From Rikenellaceae bacterium (GTDB lineage: Bacteria; Bacteroidota; Bacteroidia; Bacteroidales; Rikenellaceae): a DNA stretch of 64,000 nt. Below the pieces are notes generated by a model. The model did not search any database, had not been told where the DNA came from, and saw only the letters and a list, made by a program, of their open reading frames with translations. The stretch lies in NCBI GenBank assembly GCA_902362705.1, contig CABIXK010000004.1:1-64000 (forward strand). Direction: 5' to 3'. Shown here piece by piece: positions 32,872-40,740 of the stretch; position 1 is the stretch's first letter, and every line of letters starts with the position of its first letter. The position numbers and the translations under genes were made by a program.

Positions 32872-33924
32872 TTACTCGGCCAGCAGCTCGGCGATCTTCT
32901 CGTAGAGCGCCTCGCCGCGCAGGTTCTTGGCCACGATCTTGCCCTCGGCGTCGATCAGCAGGTTGGTGGGGATGGCCTGCACGGCGTAGTCCTTGCCTGC
33001 CTGGCAGTCGAAGCGGTTGAGCTCGCTCACGTGGATCCAGTTCATGCCGTTCTGCTCGACGGCGGCGAGCCACTTCTCGCGGTCCTTGTCGAACGAGACG
33101 CCGTAGATCTCGAAGCCCTTGTCGTGGAACGCCTCGTAGGTCTTCTTCAGGTGGGGTACCTCGCCCATGCAGGGGCCGCACCACGAAGCCCAGAAGTCGA
33201 GCAGGACGTACTTCACCGCGGGATTCTCCACCACCGACTTGAGCGTGACGAGGTTGCCGTCGGCATCGGGCTGCTCGACGTCGATGTAGGTCTGGCCCAC
33301 GTCGGTGCGGATCTTCTGCTCGGCGCCCTCGCGCAGCTTGACGATCGCCTCGGTCTGCTGCATGGCGGGCGAGAAGAGGGCGATCTGGTCGAGGGTCTCC
33401 TGGCCCGAGAGCTCGTAGGCGAGCTGCTGGAGCATCATCGCGCCGAAGTAGTTGTCGCGGTTGGCCTCCATGGCCGTGCGGCCCAGCTTGCCGAACTCCT
33501 CCTCGATGGCCTCGCGGCGCTCCTCGGTGGTCTCCGGGTTGCGGTACTCCTTGACCAGCGCCGTCGACTGGGCGCTGTAGGCGGCGTAGGCGTCGTTGGC
33601 CGGCGTGCCCGACACCTGCTTCGAAGCGGGGTTCTCGGCGTTGTCGGCCACCGTGATCGCGCCCGGCTCGAGGATAACCATCGCCGAGAAGGTCGCGGGC
33701 TTGCCCTCCGCTGCGTCGGTCAGGTAGCGCACGGCGGGCTCGGTGAGCTCGCCTTCGAGCAGGAACGCGCCGTTGTCGACGGTCGTCGAGTCGACGGCCC
33801 GGTCGCGGTCGTAGAGGTAGATCGTGCCGCTCACCCCTTCGAGCTGGCCGCTGATCGTGTACTTCTTGTTGCCGCCGCAGGCGCACAGCGCCGTTGCGGC
33901 AGCGAGGATCATGAGTTTTTTCAT
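32872..33924 (-). CDS. TlpA-like thioredoxin lipoprotein with DUF4369
   Basis: Paralogue of the other TlpA-like gene, 350 residues, with lipoprotein signal MKKLMILAAATALCACGG, DUF4369 domain beginning KYTISGQLEGVSGTIYLYDR, and a thioredoxin domain from about 205. Its active site is VLLDFWASWCGPCMGEVPHL (WCGPC, the commonest form), followed by DYAVQAIPTNLLIDAEGKIV with the cis-proline. It is predicted to be anchored in the envelope as a thiol reductase. The gene starts seven bases after the lpxD stop, so it likely belongs to a coaD-lpxD-tlpA transcript that ends at the terminator before ruvC. Confidence 0.9.
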   Translation of the reverse strand: MKKLMILAAATALCACGGNKKYTISGQLEGVSGTIYLYDRDRAVDSTTVDNGAFLLEGELTEPAVRYLTDAAEGKPATFSAMVILEPGAITVADNAENPASKQVSGTPANDAYAAYSAQSTALVKEYRNPETTEERREAIEEEFGKLGRTAMEANRDNYFGAMMLQQLAYELSGQETLDQIALFSPAMQQTEAIVKLREGAEQKIRTDVGQTYIDVEQPDADGNLVTLKSVVENPAVKYVLLDFWASWCGPCMGEVPHLKKTYEAFHDKGFEIYGVSFDKDREKWLAAVEQNGMNWIHVSELNRFDCQAGKDYAVQAIPTNLLIDAEGKIVAKNLRGEALYEKIAELLAE

Positions 33925-33931
33925 CGCTGTA

Positions 33932-34966
33932 CTATTGTTTTTTGAGTTCTGCCAGTTGTTTGCTGAGCTCCCGCACCTGGCGCGCCAGGTCGGGCAGCGT
34001 CTTGAACACGGCCGCCGAGCGGTGGTACTGCATGCCCGGCAGGGCGGGGTAGCCGAAGCGGATCTCGCCGTCGGGGACGTTCTTGTCGATGCCGCTCTTG
34101 GAGCCCACCTGCACGCGGTCGCCGATCACCACGTGGTCGGCGATGCCCACCTGCCCCGCCAGGAAGCAGTTGCGGCCCACGCGCGAGGTGCCGGCGATGC
34201 CGGTCTGGGCCGACGATACGGTGTTCTCGCCGATCTGCACGTTGTGGCCGATCTGGATCAGGTTGTCGAGCTTCACGCCCCGGCGGATGATCGTAGAGTC
34301 GGTCTTGGCGCGGTCGATGCAGGTGTTGGCGCCGATCTCCACGTCGTCCTCGATGACCACGTTGCCCAGCTGGGGGATCTTGTCGAAGCCCCCCGCGGCG
34401 TTGGGCATGAAGCCGAAGCCGTCGGCGCCGATCACGGCCCCGGCGTGGAGGATGCAGCGGCTGCCCACCGAGCAGCCCTCGTAGATCTTCACCCCGGCGT
34501 AGAGGATCGTCTCCTCGCCCACCGACGAGCCGGCGCCCACGTAGCACTGGGGGTAGATCTGCGCCCCGCGGCCGATCTTCGCGCCCGCCTCGACCACGGC
34601 GAAGTCGCCCACGTAGCAGTCGTCGCCCACCTCGGCACCCTCGGCGATCGAGGCGCGGGGGCTGATGCCCCGGCGGCGGGGCTTGGCGGCGTTGTACATC
34701 TCGAGCAGCCGGAGCACGCAGGCTGCCGCGTCGTCGACCTTGACGAGCGTCGCCGCGACAGGCTGCGAGGGCATGAACGACTTGTCGACCAGCACGATCG
34801 ACGCGTGGGTCGTGTAGAGGAAGGGTTCGTATTTGGGGTTGGTCAGGTAGGCCAGCGACCCGGGCTTGCCCTCCTCGATCGACGAGACGGTGTGCACGGC
34901 GGCTCCGCTGTCGCCCACGATCTCGCCGCCCAGAAAGCCGGCGATCATTTCGGCGGTAAATTCCAT
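33932..34966 (-). CDS. lpxD: UDP-3-O-acylglucosamine N-acyltransferase LpxD
   Basis: Third enzyme of lipid A synthesis, adding an acyl chain to UDP-3-O-acylglucosamine in the cytoplasm. The 344-residue protein has the N-terminal uridine-binding domain (LGGEIVGDSGAAVHTVSSIE), then about ten hexapeptide repeats forming a left-handed beta helix from about residue 100 (ASIAEGAEVGDDCYVGDFAV). The catalytic His lies in LIQIGHNVQIGE, preceded by ILHAGAVIGADGFGF. A C-terminal amphipathic helix ends ELSKQLAELKKQ. It follows coaD after six bases. Its presence fits a Gram-negative outer membrane. Confidence 0.96.
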   Translation of the reverse strand: MEFTAEMIAGFLGGEIVGDSGAAVHTVSSIEEGKPGSLAYLTNPKYEPFLYTTHASIVLVDKSFMPSQPVAATLVKVDDAAACVLRLLEMYNAAKPRRRGISPRASIAEGAEVGDDCYVGDFAVVEAGAKIGRGAQIYPQCYVGAGSSVGEETILYAGVKIYEGCSVGSRCILHAGAVIGADGFGFMPNAAGGFDKIPQLGNVVIEDDVEIGANTCIDRAKTDSTIIRRGVKLDNLIQIGHNVQIGENTVSSAQTGIAGTSRVGRNCFLAGQVGIADHVVIGDRVQVGSKSGIDKNVPDGEIRFGYPALPGMQYHRSAAVFKTLPDLARQVRELSKQLAELKKQ

Positions 34967-34972
34967 GTATCT

Positions 34973-35446
34973 CTATTTTAGATAGTTTTCGATGTCGATC
35001 CCCTCGGGCAGGAACTCCTCGACCGACCGGCCGAAGGAGAGCACCTCGCGCACGGTCGACGACGAGATGTCGGCCACCGAGGCGGGGGTGAAGAGCATGA
35101 CGGTGGTGATCGAGGGGCAGAGACGGTGGTTCGTGGCCTCCATCGTCCGCTCGTACTCGAAGTCGGTGGTGTTGCGCACGCCCCGCAGGATGGCGCAGGC
35201 GCCGATGCGCTCGGCCAGCTCGCCCGTCAGACCCGTGTAGATCTGCGCCTCGACCCGCGGCTCGCGGGCGTAGAGGTCGTCGACGAGCCGCTTGCGCGCC
35301 TCGACCGGGAGCAGGCCCGTCTTGGCGACGTTGTTGCCGATGCCCACCACGACGCGGTCGAAGAGGTTGAGCGCCTCCTCGACCAGCGCGGCGTGGCCGC
35401 GCGTGAAGGGGTCGAACGATCCCGGAAAGAGTACGATACGTTCCAT
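34973..35446 (-). CDS. coaD: Phosphopantetheine adenylyltransferase CoaD
   Basis: CoaD makes dephospho-CoA from ATP and 4'-phosphopantetheine. The ATG at 35446 gives 157 residues, the usual length: nucleotidyltransferase motif PGSFDPFTRGHAALVE with T-x-G-H, LRGVRNTTDFEYERTMEATN in the substrate pocket, and the ISSSTVRE signature near residue 128. A longer frame extends upstream through repeat sequence and is rejected. It heads the coaD-lpxD-tlpA run. A TACATTTG -7 element ends only six bases before the ATG, so the transcript is predicted to be leaderless or nearly so. Confidence 0.96.
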   Translation of the reverse strand: MERIVLFPGSFDPFTRGHAALVEEALNLFDRVVVGIGNNVAKTGLLPVEARKRLVDDLYAREPRVEAQIYTGLTGELAERIGACAILRGVRNTTDFEYERTMEATNHRLCPSITTVMLFTPASVADISSSTVREVLSFGRSVEEFLPEGIDIENYLK

Positions 35447-35452
35447 AATCCG

Positions 35453-35460
35453 CAAATGTA
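35453..35460 (-). promoter_or_regulatory. Putative -7 element of coaD
   Basis: The minus strand has TACATTTG followed by CGGATT and then ATG. With a start site about six bases beyond the -7 element, the mRNA would begin at or next to the start codon. Confidence 0.5.
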
Positions 35461-35563
35461 GGAAAATAAATCGAATAATCGCCCATCGGGGTGGATTTTC
35501 GCATGCGGGACGGCGGGGCGCCGGCTCTGTCGGGGCAAGTGAAAAGTTGCGGCCGCAGGCCGC

Positions 35564-35640
35564 GCAGCCCGCAGCCATCCCCGGCGGAGGGCTGCTCGTC
35601 TCGCCCGAAGGCTCGGCGGCACCCTCCGCTGGCTGCGGGC
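35564..35640 (-). repeat. Dispersed hairpin repeat, copy 5 (reverse orientation)
   Basis: In its own orientation GCAGCC-A-GCGGAGGG pairs with CCCTCCGC...GGCTGC. The apex contains GAGCAGCC and, in this copy, GCCTTCGGGC. It is one of three copies in the gap between coaD and the DUF6549-like gene. Confidence 0.75.
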
Positions 35641-35698
35641 CGCAGCCTCCGGCACAGAGGGCCGCAAACGCAAATAATAAACCCCGGCTCTTAGCTGG

Positions 35699-35764
35699 GC
35701 AGCCCGTAGCCGCCCCCGGGCGAAGGGCTGCTCGCTGGCTCTCGCGCCGCTTCGCCGGCTACGG
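35699..35764 (-). repeat. Dispersed hairpin repeat, copy 6 (reverse orientation)
   Basis: In its own orientation GTAGCC-G-GCGAAG pairs with CTTCGC-CCGGGGGC-GGCTAC, with GCGAGCAGCC at the apex. It combines the T-A form of the outer stem with the A-T form of the inner stem. Confidence 0.75.
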
Positions 35765-35799
35765 TCTGAAAGCGCACGTTTTCAACTTCTCTTCGGGCG

Positions 35800-35870
35800 G
35801 CAGCCAGCGAAGGGCGCATACTCTGTCAAGAGTTGCGGGCCTTCGCCCGGGGTGGCTGCGGCCCGCCGGC
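35800..35870 (+). repeat. Dispersed hairpin repeat, copy 7
   Basis: GCAGCC-A-GCGAAGG pairs with CCTTCGC-CCGGGGT-GGCTGC. The apex has TGTCAAGAGTTGCGGG, as in copy 4. It is followed by GGCCTTCGGCC, as in copy 3. Confidence 0.8.
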
Positions 35871-35995
35871 CTTCGGCCGTCGTTTCGTCGATCCGGTTTC
35901 AGTTATTCAGGAGCCCCCTCCCGATTTTCCACGATTCGTGGAAACCGAACCGCCCCGGCGCGGCGTACCTTGCGGCGTCGAAAAACACGAATCCC

Positions 35996-36586
35996 ATGAG
36001 ACGATTTCTTGCGATCTATGCCCTGGCGGCGACGTTGCTGCTGGGGGTGTCGGTGCGGCACTACCGCGCCGAAAACAGGCGTCTTGCCGCGAACCAGCAG
36101 GCCCTGGCGGCCGATGCGGCCCTCTACCGCGCCCGCTCGGGCGAGGCGGCGGCCTCGGTGCAGGCGTTGAGGCTGCGGTGCGCCGAGTTCGAGGCGCTGC
36201 GTGCCGACGATGCCGCGCGCATCGAGCGCATGGGGGTGAGGCTGCGGCGGCTGGAGGCCGCGGCGAAGGCGGTCGCGGAGAGCCGGGTGGAGGTGCGCGC
36301 GCCGCTGCGCGATACGGTGGTGGTGCGGCTGCGCGATACGGTCGTGCGCGTCGATACGGTGCGCGTGTTCCGCTGGCGCGACGCGTGGGTCGAGGTCGAG
36401 GGGTGCGTCGGGGCCGACTCGCTCCGCTGCCGCGTGACGTCGGTCGACACGCTGCGGCAGGTCGTCCACCGCATCCCGCGGCGTTTCCTCTTCATCCGCT
36501 GGGGCACCAAGGCGCTGCGGCAGGAGATCCGCTCGTCGAATCCCCATTCGCGCATCGTCTATTCGGAGTATGTGCGTATCGAGTGA
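35996..36586 (+). CDS. DUF6549-type phage-associated protein
   Basis: Protein of 196 residues with one N-terminal hydrophobic segment (MRRFLAIYALAATLLLGVSV), a helical coiled-coil stretch to about residue 95 (SVQALRLRCAEFEALRADDA), and a conserved C-terminal domain (VRVFRWRDAWVEVEGCVGAD, then VDTLRQVVHRIPRRFLFIRW and SNPHSRIVYSEYVRIE). This matches small membrane proteins common near lysis genes of Bacteroides prophages (DUF6549; recalled, not searched). No other phage gene is nearby, so it is probably a domesticated or stranded remnant. It could act like a spanin or holin accessory protein, but that is speculation. It converges with the next gene, 3 bases apart. Confidence 0.65.
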   Translation: MRRFLAIYALAATLLLGVSVRHYRAENRRLAANQQALAADAALYRARSGEAAASVQALRLRCAEFEALRADDAARIERMGVRLRRLEAAAKAVAESRVEVRAPLRDTVVVRLRDTVVRVDTVRVFRWRDAWVEVEGCVGADSLRCRVTSVDTLRQVVHRIPRRFLFIRWGTKALRQEIRSSNPHSRIVYSEYVRIE

Positions 36587-36589
36587 GGG

Positions 36590-37294
36590 TCAGAGGCGGC
36601 CCATCGCTGCGGCGATGCGGGCGGCCGTGAGCGACATGTAGGGCATCCCCTCGCAGTGGCCCAGGGCCGTGATGCCCCGGTGGTCGGCGTAGAAGAGCTC
36701 GTCGTAGCGGGCCAGGCGGTCGGGCGCGAGCGGCTCGTCGTCGACCTCCAGTCCCAGAGCCGCGCAGGCGTCGAACACGCGCTGCCGCTCGACGGAGGGC
36801 GGTGCCGGGGCGGTCAGCACCCGCTTGTCGCGCACGGCGAACAGCGGGGCGTCGTCGGCCGTGAGGAGCACCCCGCCGCTGCACTGCACGGCCACGGGGG
36901 CGCCCCGTAGCGCGGCCTGCACGCGTGCCAGCGCGGCGGCGGCCTCGCGGGCCGAGGTGGGGGCCTCGGCGAGCGGTGACGAGAACTCCACGACTACGGC
37001 GTCGGGCGTCACGCTGCGCAGGGCGGGCCCCTCGTAGAGCGAGATGCCGGCTGCGAGGAGGCGCTCCGCACCGTCGGCCCCGAGCTCCAGGCGCACGAAC
37101 GACGAGAGGTCGCGCGGGTAGCGCTCGCGCTCGGCCAGGGCGGCGATCCGCCGCTCGAGGTCGCGCGCGTCGGGGGCGTAGCCGATGCCGAACAGCTCGG
37201 CGGCCCACTCTCCGAGCAGCTCCGCATGGCGGTCGACCTGCAACGGACGGCGGCCTCTCAGGTGAATGGTCTGGTAGAGGTAGGGACCCCTCAT
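36590..37294 (-). CDS. Class IV aminotransferase-like protein, catalytic Lys not seen
   Basis: Protein of 234 residues. The C-terminal half follows the fold-type IV PLP pattern: VLLTADDAPLFAVRDKRVLT (position of the EGSxxNLF strand), the turn PSVERQRVFDACAALGLEV, and ARYDELFYADHRGITALGHC (position of the LTNSxxGI loop). The N-terminal half is short and divergent. The only lysine lies in RDKRVL, not where the PLP Schiff-base lysine belongs, so it may be inactive or use another chemistry. Relatives include PabC and IlvE. The start at 37294 overlaps the holA stop (ATGA), so it is coupled to holA. Confidence 0.6.
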   Translation of the reverse strand: MRGPYLYQTIHLRGRRPLQVDRHAELLGEWAAELFGIGYAPDARDLERRIAALAERERYPRDLSSFVRLELGADGAERLLAAGISLYEGPALRSVTPDAVVVEFSSPLAEAPTSAREAAAALARVQAALRGAPVAVQCSGGVLLTADDAPLFAVRDKRVLTAPAPPSVERQRVFDACAALGLEVDDEPLAPDRLARYDELFYADHRGITALGHCEGMPYMSLTAARIAAAMGRL

Positions 37295-38361
37295 CGGAGG
37301 AGGATTTTCAGCAGCAGCTCGCGCAGCAGCTCGCCGTCGGACATGCCGCCGGCGTTGAGCCCCTTGCTCTTGGCGTCGTACTCGCGCAGCAGCCCGAGGA
37401 TGGCGAAGACGCGGCGGTTGTCCCACGCTGCGGCCGACTGCTTGATCTCGGCCACGGCGTAGGGGTTGTTCACGCGCAGCAGCTTCATCAGCTCGCCGTC
37501 CGAGGGCAGGGGCGTGCCCTGCCGGCGGCTCTGCCAGCGCAGGTAGTTCATCGTGAAGAGCTGGCGGAACTGGCTGAAGAGGGTCGCGACGGTCACCAGC
37601 AGCGGGTTCTCCTTGGGGTTGCGGGCGAAGTGGTCGGCGATGCGCAGCGCGCGGGCCGCGTCGCGCGCGAGTACCGCCTTGCAGAGCTCGAAGTTGTTGT
37701 ACTCCTTGGAGATGCCTACGTAGGTCTCGATGTCGGTGTCGGTGATGCGTCGGGTCCCCTCGGGCAGCGACACAGCGAGCTTGTCCAGCTCGCGGGCGAT
37801 GCGCCCCAGGTCGGTGCCCAGGTGGTCGACGATCATCGACAGCGCCTTGGGGTCGATGGCGAAGCCCCGCTCGCGCACCGTCTGCTGGAGCCAGGGGCCG
37901 ATCTCGTAGTCGCGCGGGCGCACCGACTCGAGCACCGCGCCGTGGGCCGCACAGCCCTTGTAGAAGGCCGAGCGCTTGTCGGCGTTGCGCTCCTTGTGGC
38001 AGACGACCAGGATGGTCGTGGGCGAGGGTTTCTGGGTGTAGAGCGAGAGCTTCTCCAGGCCGCGCAGCTGCTGCGCCTCGCGCAGGATGACCACCTGGTA
38101 GGAGCCCATCATGGGCATCTGGCGGCAGAGGTTGATGACCTGCCCCGCCTCGGAGTCCTTGCCGTAGACGACGATCTGGTTGAAGGCGCGCTCGGCCTCC
38201 GACAGCACCGACGAGGCGATGCGGTCGGCGATGCGGTCGATGAAGTGGCTCTCCTCGCCCATGAGCAGGTATACGGGGGCGAAGCGGCGGGCGGCGATGT
38301 CGCCCTCGATCTGCTCGGCCCGGGCGGCCGAGTCGCGGAATTTGACGGTCGATTTGGCCAT
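37291..38361 (-). CDS. holA: DNA polymerase III subunit delta HolA
   Basis: The delta subunit opens the sliding clamp during replication. The 356 residues match the family: an N-terminal RFAPVYLLMGEESHFIDRIA (degenerate P-loop area, lid), VVILREAQQLRGLEKLSLYT, the clamp-contacting region, ILVVCHKERNADKRSAFYKG, then the helical middle (DPKALSMIVDHLGTDLGRIA) and collar domain (LLVTVATLFSQFRQLFTMNY). The gene lies three bases after tilS (minus strand) and overlaps the aminotransferase-like gene. The longer frame that joins the two downstream genes is an artefact of frame overlap. Confidence 0.93.
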   Translation of the reverse strand: MAKSTVKFRDSAARAEQIEGDIAARRFAPVYLLMGEESHFIDRIADRIASSVLSEAERAFNQIVVYGKDSEAGQVINLCRQMPMMGSYQVVILREAQQLRGLEKLSLYTQKPSPTTILVVCHKERNADKRSAFYKGCAAHGAVLESVRPRDYEIGPWLQQTVRERGFAIDPKALSMIVDHLGTDLGRIARELDKLAVSLPEGTRRITDTDIETYVGISKEYNNFELCKAVLARDAARALRIADHFARNPKENPLLVTVATLFSQFRQLFTMNYLRWQSRRQGTPLPSDGELMKLLRVNNPYAVAEIKQSAAAWDNRRVFAILGLLREYDAKSKGLNAGGMSDGELLRELLLKILLR

Positions 38362-38364
38362 GCG

Positions 38365-39714
38365 TCAGATGATCTCTTTGGTGATGCGCAGCACGTTCTC
38401 GGTCGACGAGGTGAGGCGGTAGCGGTCGTCGATGCGCCGGCCGACGAGCCACACGATGTCGTCGCCCGAGAGCAGCACGAACTGCCGCTGCTTCTCGGGC
38501 AGCGACGCCTTGGCGTCGACCAGGTAGTCGCTCACCTTCTTGCGGCCGGTCATGCCGAAGGGGACGAACCAGTCGCCCTCCCTCCAGCGGCGCAGCGTGA
38601 GGGGAAAGCGCAGCAGGTCGGCGTCGACTTGGGCGATCTGCTCGGGGGTGCCGAAGGCATCGATCGTGTCGATGTCGCGGTATTCGTAGTAGAGGACGGC
38701 ATTGCCGCAGTAGCTGCGCTGCGCCCCCTGCGGCACCTCGACCTCGCAGGGGTCCTCTTCGGCGATGGGGGTCACGACGATGCGCCTGCGGTCGACCGTG
38801 GCCACGCGGTCGCGGGCGTAGAAGCGGCGCCCGGTGGCTCCGTGGTGCAGCGCCCGGCAGAGGGCGTCGACCACGTCGCCCTTGAAGCCGTAGGCCGAGC
38901 CCAGCAGCTCGTAGATGACGAACTCGAGCGGGAAGGCCGGGTCGATGCGGTCGATGCGGATCGTGTCGGCCGTTCCGTCGCTCTCGACAGCCTCGGCGCG
39001 GATGCGGTCGATGCCCCGGTCGATGAAGCGCTGGGCGTCGCCCAGGCGCGCGAGGTTGCGGCGCATGAGGGCCGTGAACTTGGGGTTGATCTCGCGGATG
39101 CGGGGGATGAGCCCCAGGCGGATCTTGTTGCGCAGGTACTTGGTCGAGCGGTTGGACGAATCCTCGCGGAAGGGGAGGTGCCGCGCGACGGCGTACTCGA
39201 GGATCTCCTTGCGCGTGGCGAACATCAGCGGGCGGATGATGCGCCCGGCCTGCATGGAGATGCCCGTCAGGCCGCGCAGTCCGGTGCCGCGCAGCAGGTT
39301 GATGAAAAAGGTCTCGACCGAGTCGTCGGCGTGGTGGGCCACCGCCACCGCGGTGTAGCCCTCCGTGCGGCTCAGCTCGTCGAACCAGGCGTAGCGCAGC
39401 CGCCGCGCGGCCATCTCCATCGACTCGCCCGTGCGCTCCATCTCGGCCGCCGTCTCGAAGCGGCGGTTGTAGAAAGGCACACCCCGCAGCCGCGCCTGCT
39501 CCTCGACCAGCAGCTCGTCCTCGTCGCTCTCGGCGCCCCGCAGCTGGAAGTTGCAGTGGGCGACGCCCACGCGGTAGCCCGCGCGGGTGAAGAGGTCGAG
39601 CAGTACCATCGAGTCGACGCCCCCCGAGACGGTGAGCAGGATGCGGTCGTCGGCCGTCGCCAGCTCGTGACGCTCGACATAGCGGCGGAAGGATTCGAGA
39701 AAGGTCGGAGACAT
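38365..39714 (-). CDS. tilS: tRNA(Ile)-lysidine synthase TilS
   Basis: TilS converts C34 of tRNA-Ile2 to lysidine so that it reads AUA. From the ATG at 39714 the protein has 449 residues: PP-loop ATPase motif LLTVSGGVDSMVLLDLF (about residue 26), VGVAHCNFQLRGAESDEDE, AVAHHADDSVETFFINLLRG, LRGLTGISMQAGRIIRPLMF, and the C-terminal TilS_C domain with LRRWREGDWFVPFGMTGRKK. A much longer frame runs into murB and is rejected. It lies between murB (11 bases) and holA (3 bases) in one transcription unit. Confidence 0.95.
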   Translation of the reverse strand: MSPTFLESFRRYVERHELATADDRILLTVSGGVDSMVLLDLFTRAGYRVGVAHCNFQLRGAESDEDELLVEEQARLRGVPFYNRRFETAAEMERTGESMEMAARRLRYAWFDELSRTEGYTAVAVAHHADDSVETFFINLLRGTGLRGLTGISMQAGRIIRPLMFATRKEILEYAVARHLPFREDSSNRSTKYLRNKIRLGLIPRIREINPKFTALMRRNLARLGDAQRFIDRGIDRIRAEAVESDGTADTIRIDRIDPAFPLEFVIYELLGSAYGFKGDVVDALCRALHHGATGRRFYARDRVATVDRRRIVVTPIAEEDPCEVEVPQGAQRSYCGNAVLYYEYRDIDTIDAFGTPEQIAQVDADLLRFPLTLRRWREGDWFVPFGMTGRKKVSDYLVDAKASLPEKQRQFVLLSGDDIVWLVGRRIDDRYRLTSSTENVLRITKEII

Positions 39715-39725
39715 ACGGCGGTCTG

Positions 39726-40736
39726 TTACAGAATGTTCACTTCGGTGTCGATCGCGATGCCGAACCGCTCGCCGACGGCTTGCTGCACGCGGCGGGCAAA
39801 GGCGATCACCTCGCCGCCCGTGGCGCCTCCGAGGTTGACCAGCACCAGCGCCTGCCGCTCGTGCACGCCCACGCGCCCTTCGGCGTATCCCTTCATGCCG
39901 GCGCGGTCGATCAGCCAGCCGGCGGCCAGCTTCACCTTTGAGGGGTCGGCGGCCGGGTAGCGGGGCATGTCGGGCCAGCTGTCCGACAGCGCGTCGGCCA
40001 CGGAGCGGTCGACCACGGGGTTCTTGAAGAAGCTCCCGGCGTTGCCCCGCTCGGCTGGGTCGGGGAGCTTGGCGCGGCGGATGGCCGTGATCGCCTCGCG
40101 GATGTTGCGCAGCGTGGCGCCGCCGCGCGCCGCGACCTCGCGCTCGACGTCGCCGTAGCCCAGCTTGGGCGCCGCCGTGTGCGAGAGGCGGATCTCGATG
40201 GCGGTGATGACGGCCCGCCCGCGCAGCTCGTGCTTGAAGATGCTCTCGCGGTAGCCGAAGCGGCACGCGGCCGCCTCGAGCGTCTCTTCGCGCAGCGTGT
40301 CGGTGCGGAACAGGTGCACGCGCTCGATCGCGTCCTTCGCCTCGCAGCCGTAGGCGCCGATGTTCTGCACCGGCGCGGCGCCCGCCTTGCCGGGGATCAG
40401 CGAAAGGTTCTCGATGCCCCACAGCCCGCGCGCGACGGCCCACTCGACCAGGTCGTCCCACTCGACGCCCGCGTCGACGCGTACAAGCGCCGTGCACCCG
40501 TCGTCGTCGAGCGTCTCGATGCCGCACGCCACGGGGGTGAGCAGCACGCCGTCGTAGTCGCGCGTGAAGAGGATGTTGTTACCCCCGGAGAGGACCGTCC
40601 ACCGCGCGGGGCCCCCGTCGGCGAAGAGCGACCGCAGGTCGTCGGCCGTGTCGAACTCGACGAGGCGCGCGGCGCGCTGCCGCACGCGGAAGCTGTTGCG
40701 CGGCGTGAGGTCTATGTCGGTATATTCGCGGATCAT
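39726..40736 (-). CDS. murB: UDP-N-acetylenolpyruvoylglucosamine reductase MurB
   Basis: FAD enzyme that makes UDP-MurNAc for peptidoglycan. The 336-residue protein has NSFRVRQRAARLVEFDTADD at the N-terminus, the FAD-binding WTVLSGGNNILFTRDYDGVL, and NLSLIPGKAGAAPVQNIGAY. LGYGD (Tyr loop of type I MurB) is present, then GNAGSFFKNPVV with the proton-donor Ser. The C-terminus carries FGIAIDTEVNIL with the catalytic Glu. It begins four bases before the protease stop and precedes tilS, so it is likely co-transcribed with them. Confidence 0.96.
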   Translation of the reverse strand: MIREYTDIDLTPRNSFRVRQRAARLVEFDTADDLRSLFADGGPARWTVLSGGNNILFTRDYDGVLLTPVACGIETLDDDGCTALVRVDAGVEWDDLVEWAVARGLWGIENLSLIPGKAGAAPVQNIGAYGCEAKDAIERVHLFRTDTLREETLEAAACRFGYRESIFKHELRGRAVITAIEIRLSHTAAPKLGYGDVEREVAARGGATLRNIREAITAIRRAKLPDPAERGNAGSFFKNPVVDRSVADALSDSWPDMPRYPAADPSKVKLAAGWLIDRAGMKGYAEGRVGVHERQALVLVNLGGATGGEVIAFARRVQQAVGERFGIAIDTEVNIL

Positions 40737-40740
40737 AGGG

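Noticed and set aside
36590..38452. A 620-codon frame joining the aminotransferase-like gene and holA
   Set aside because: Two separate proteins with ATGA overlap explain it. The extra N-terminal part is out of frame with holA.
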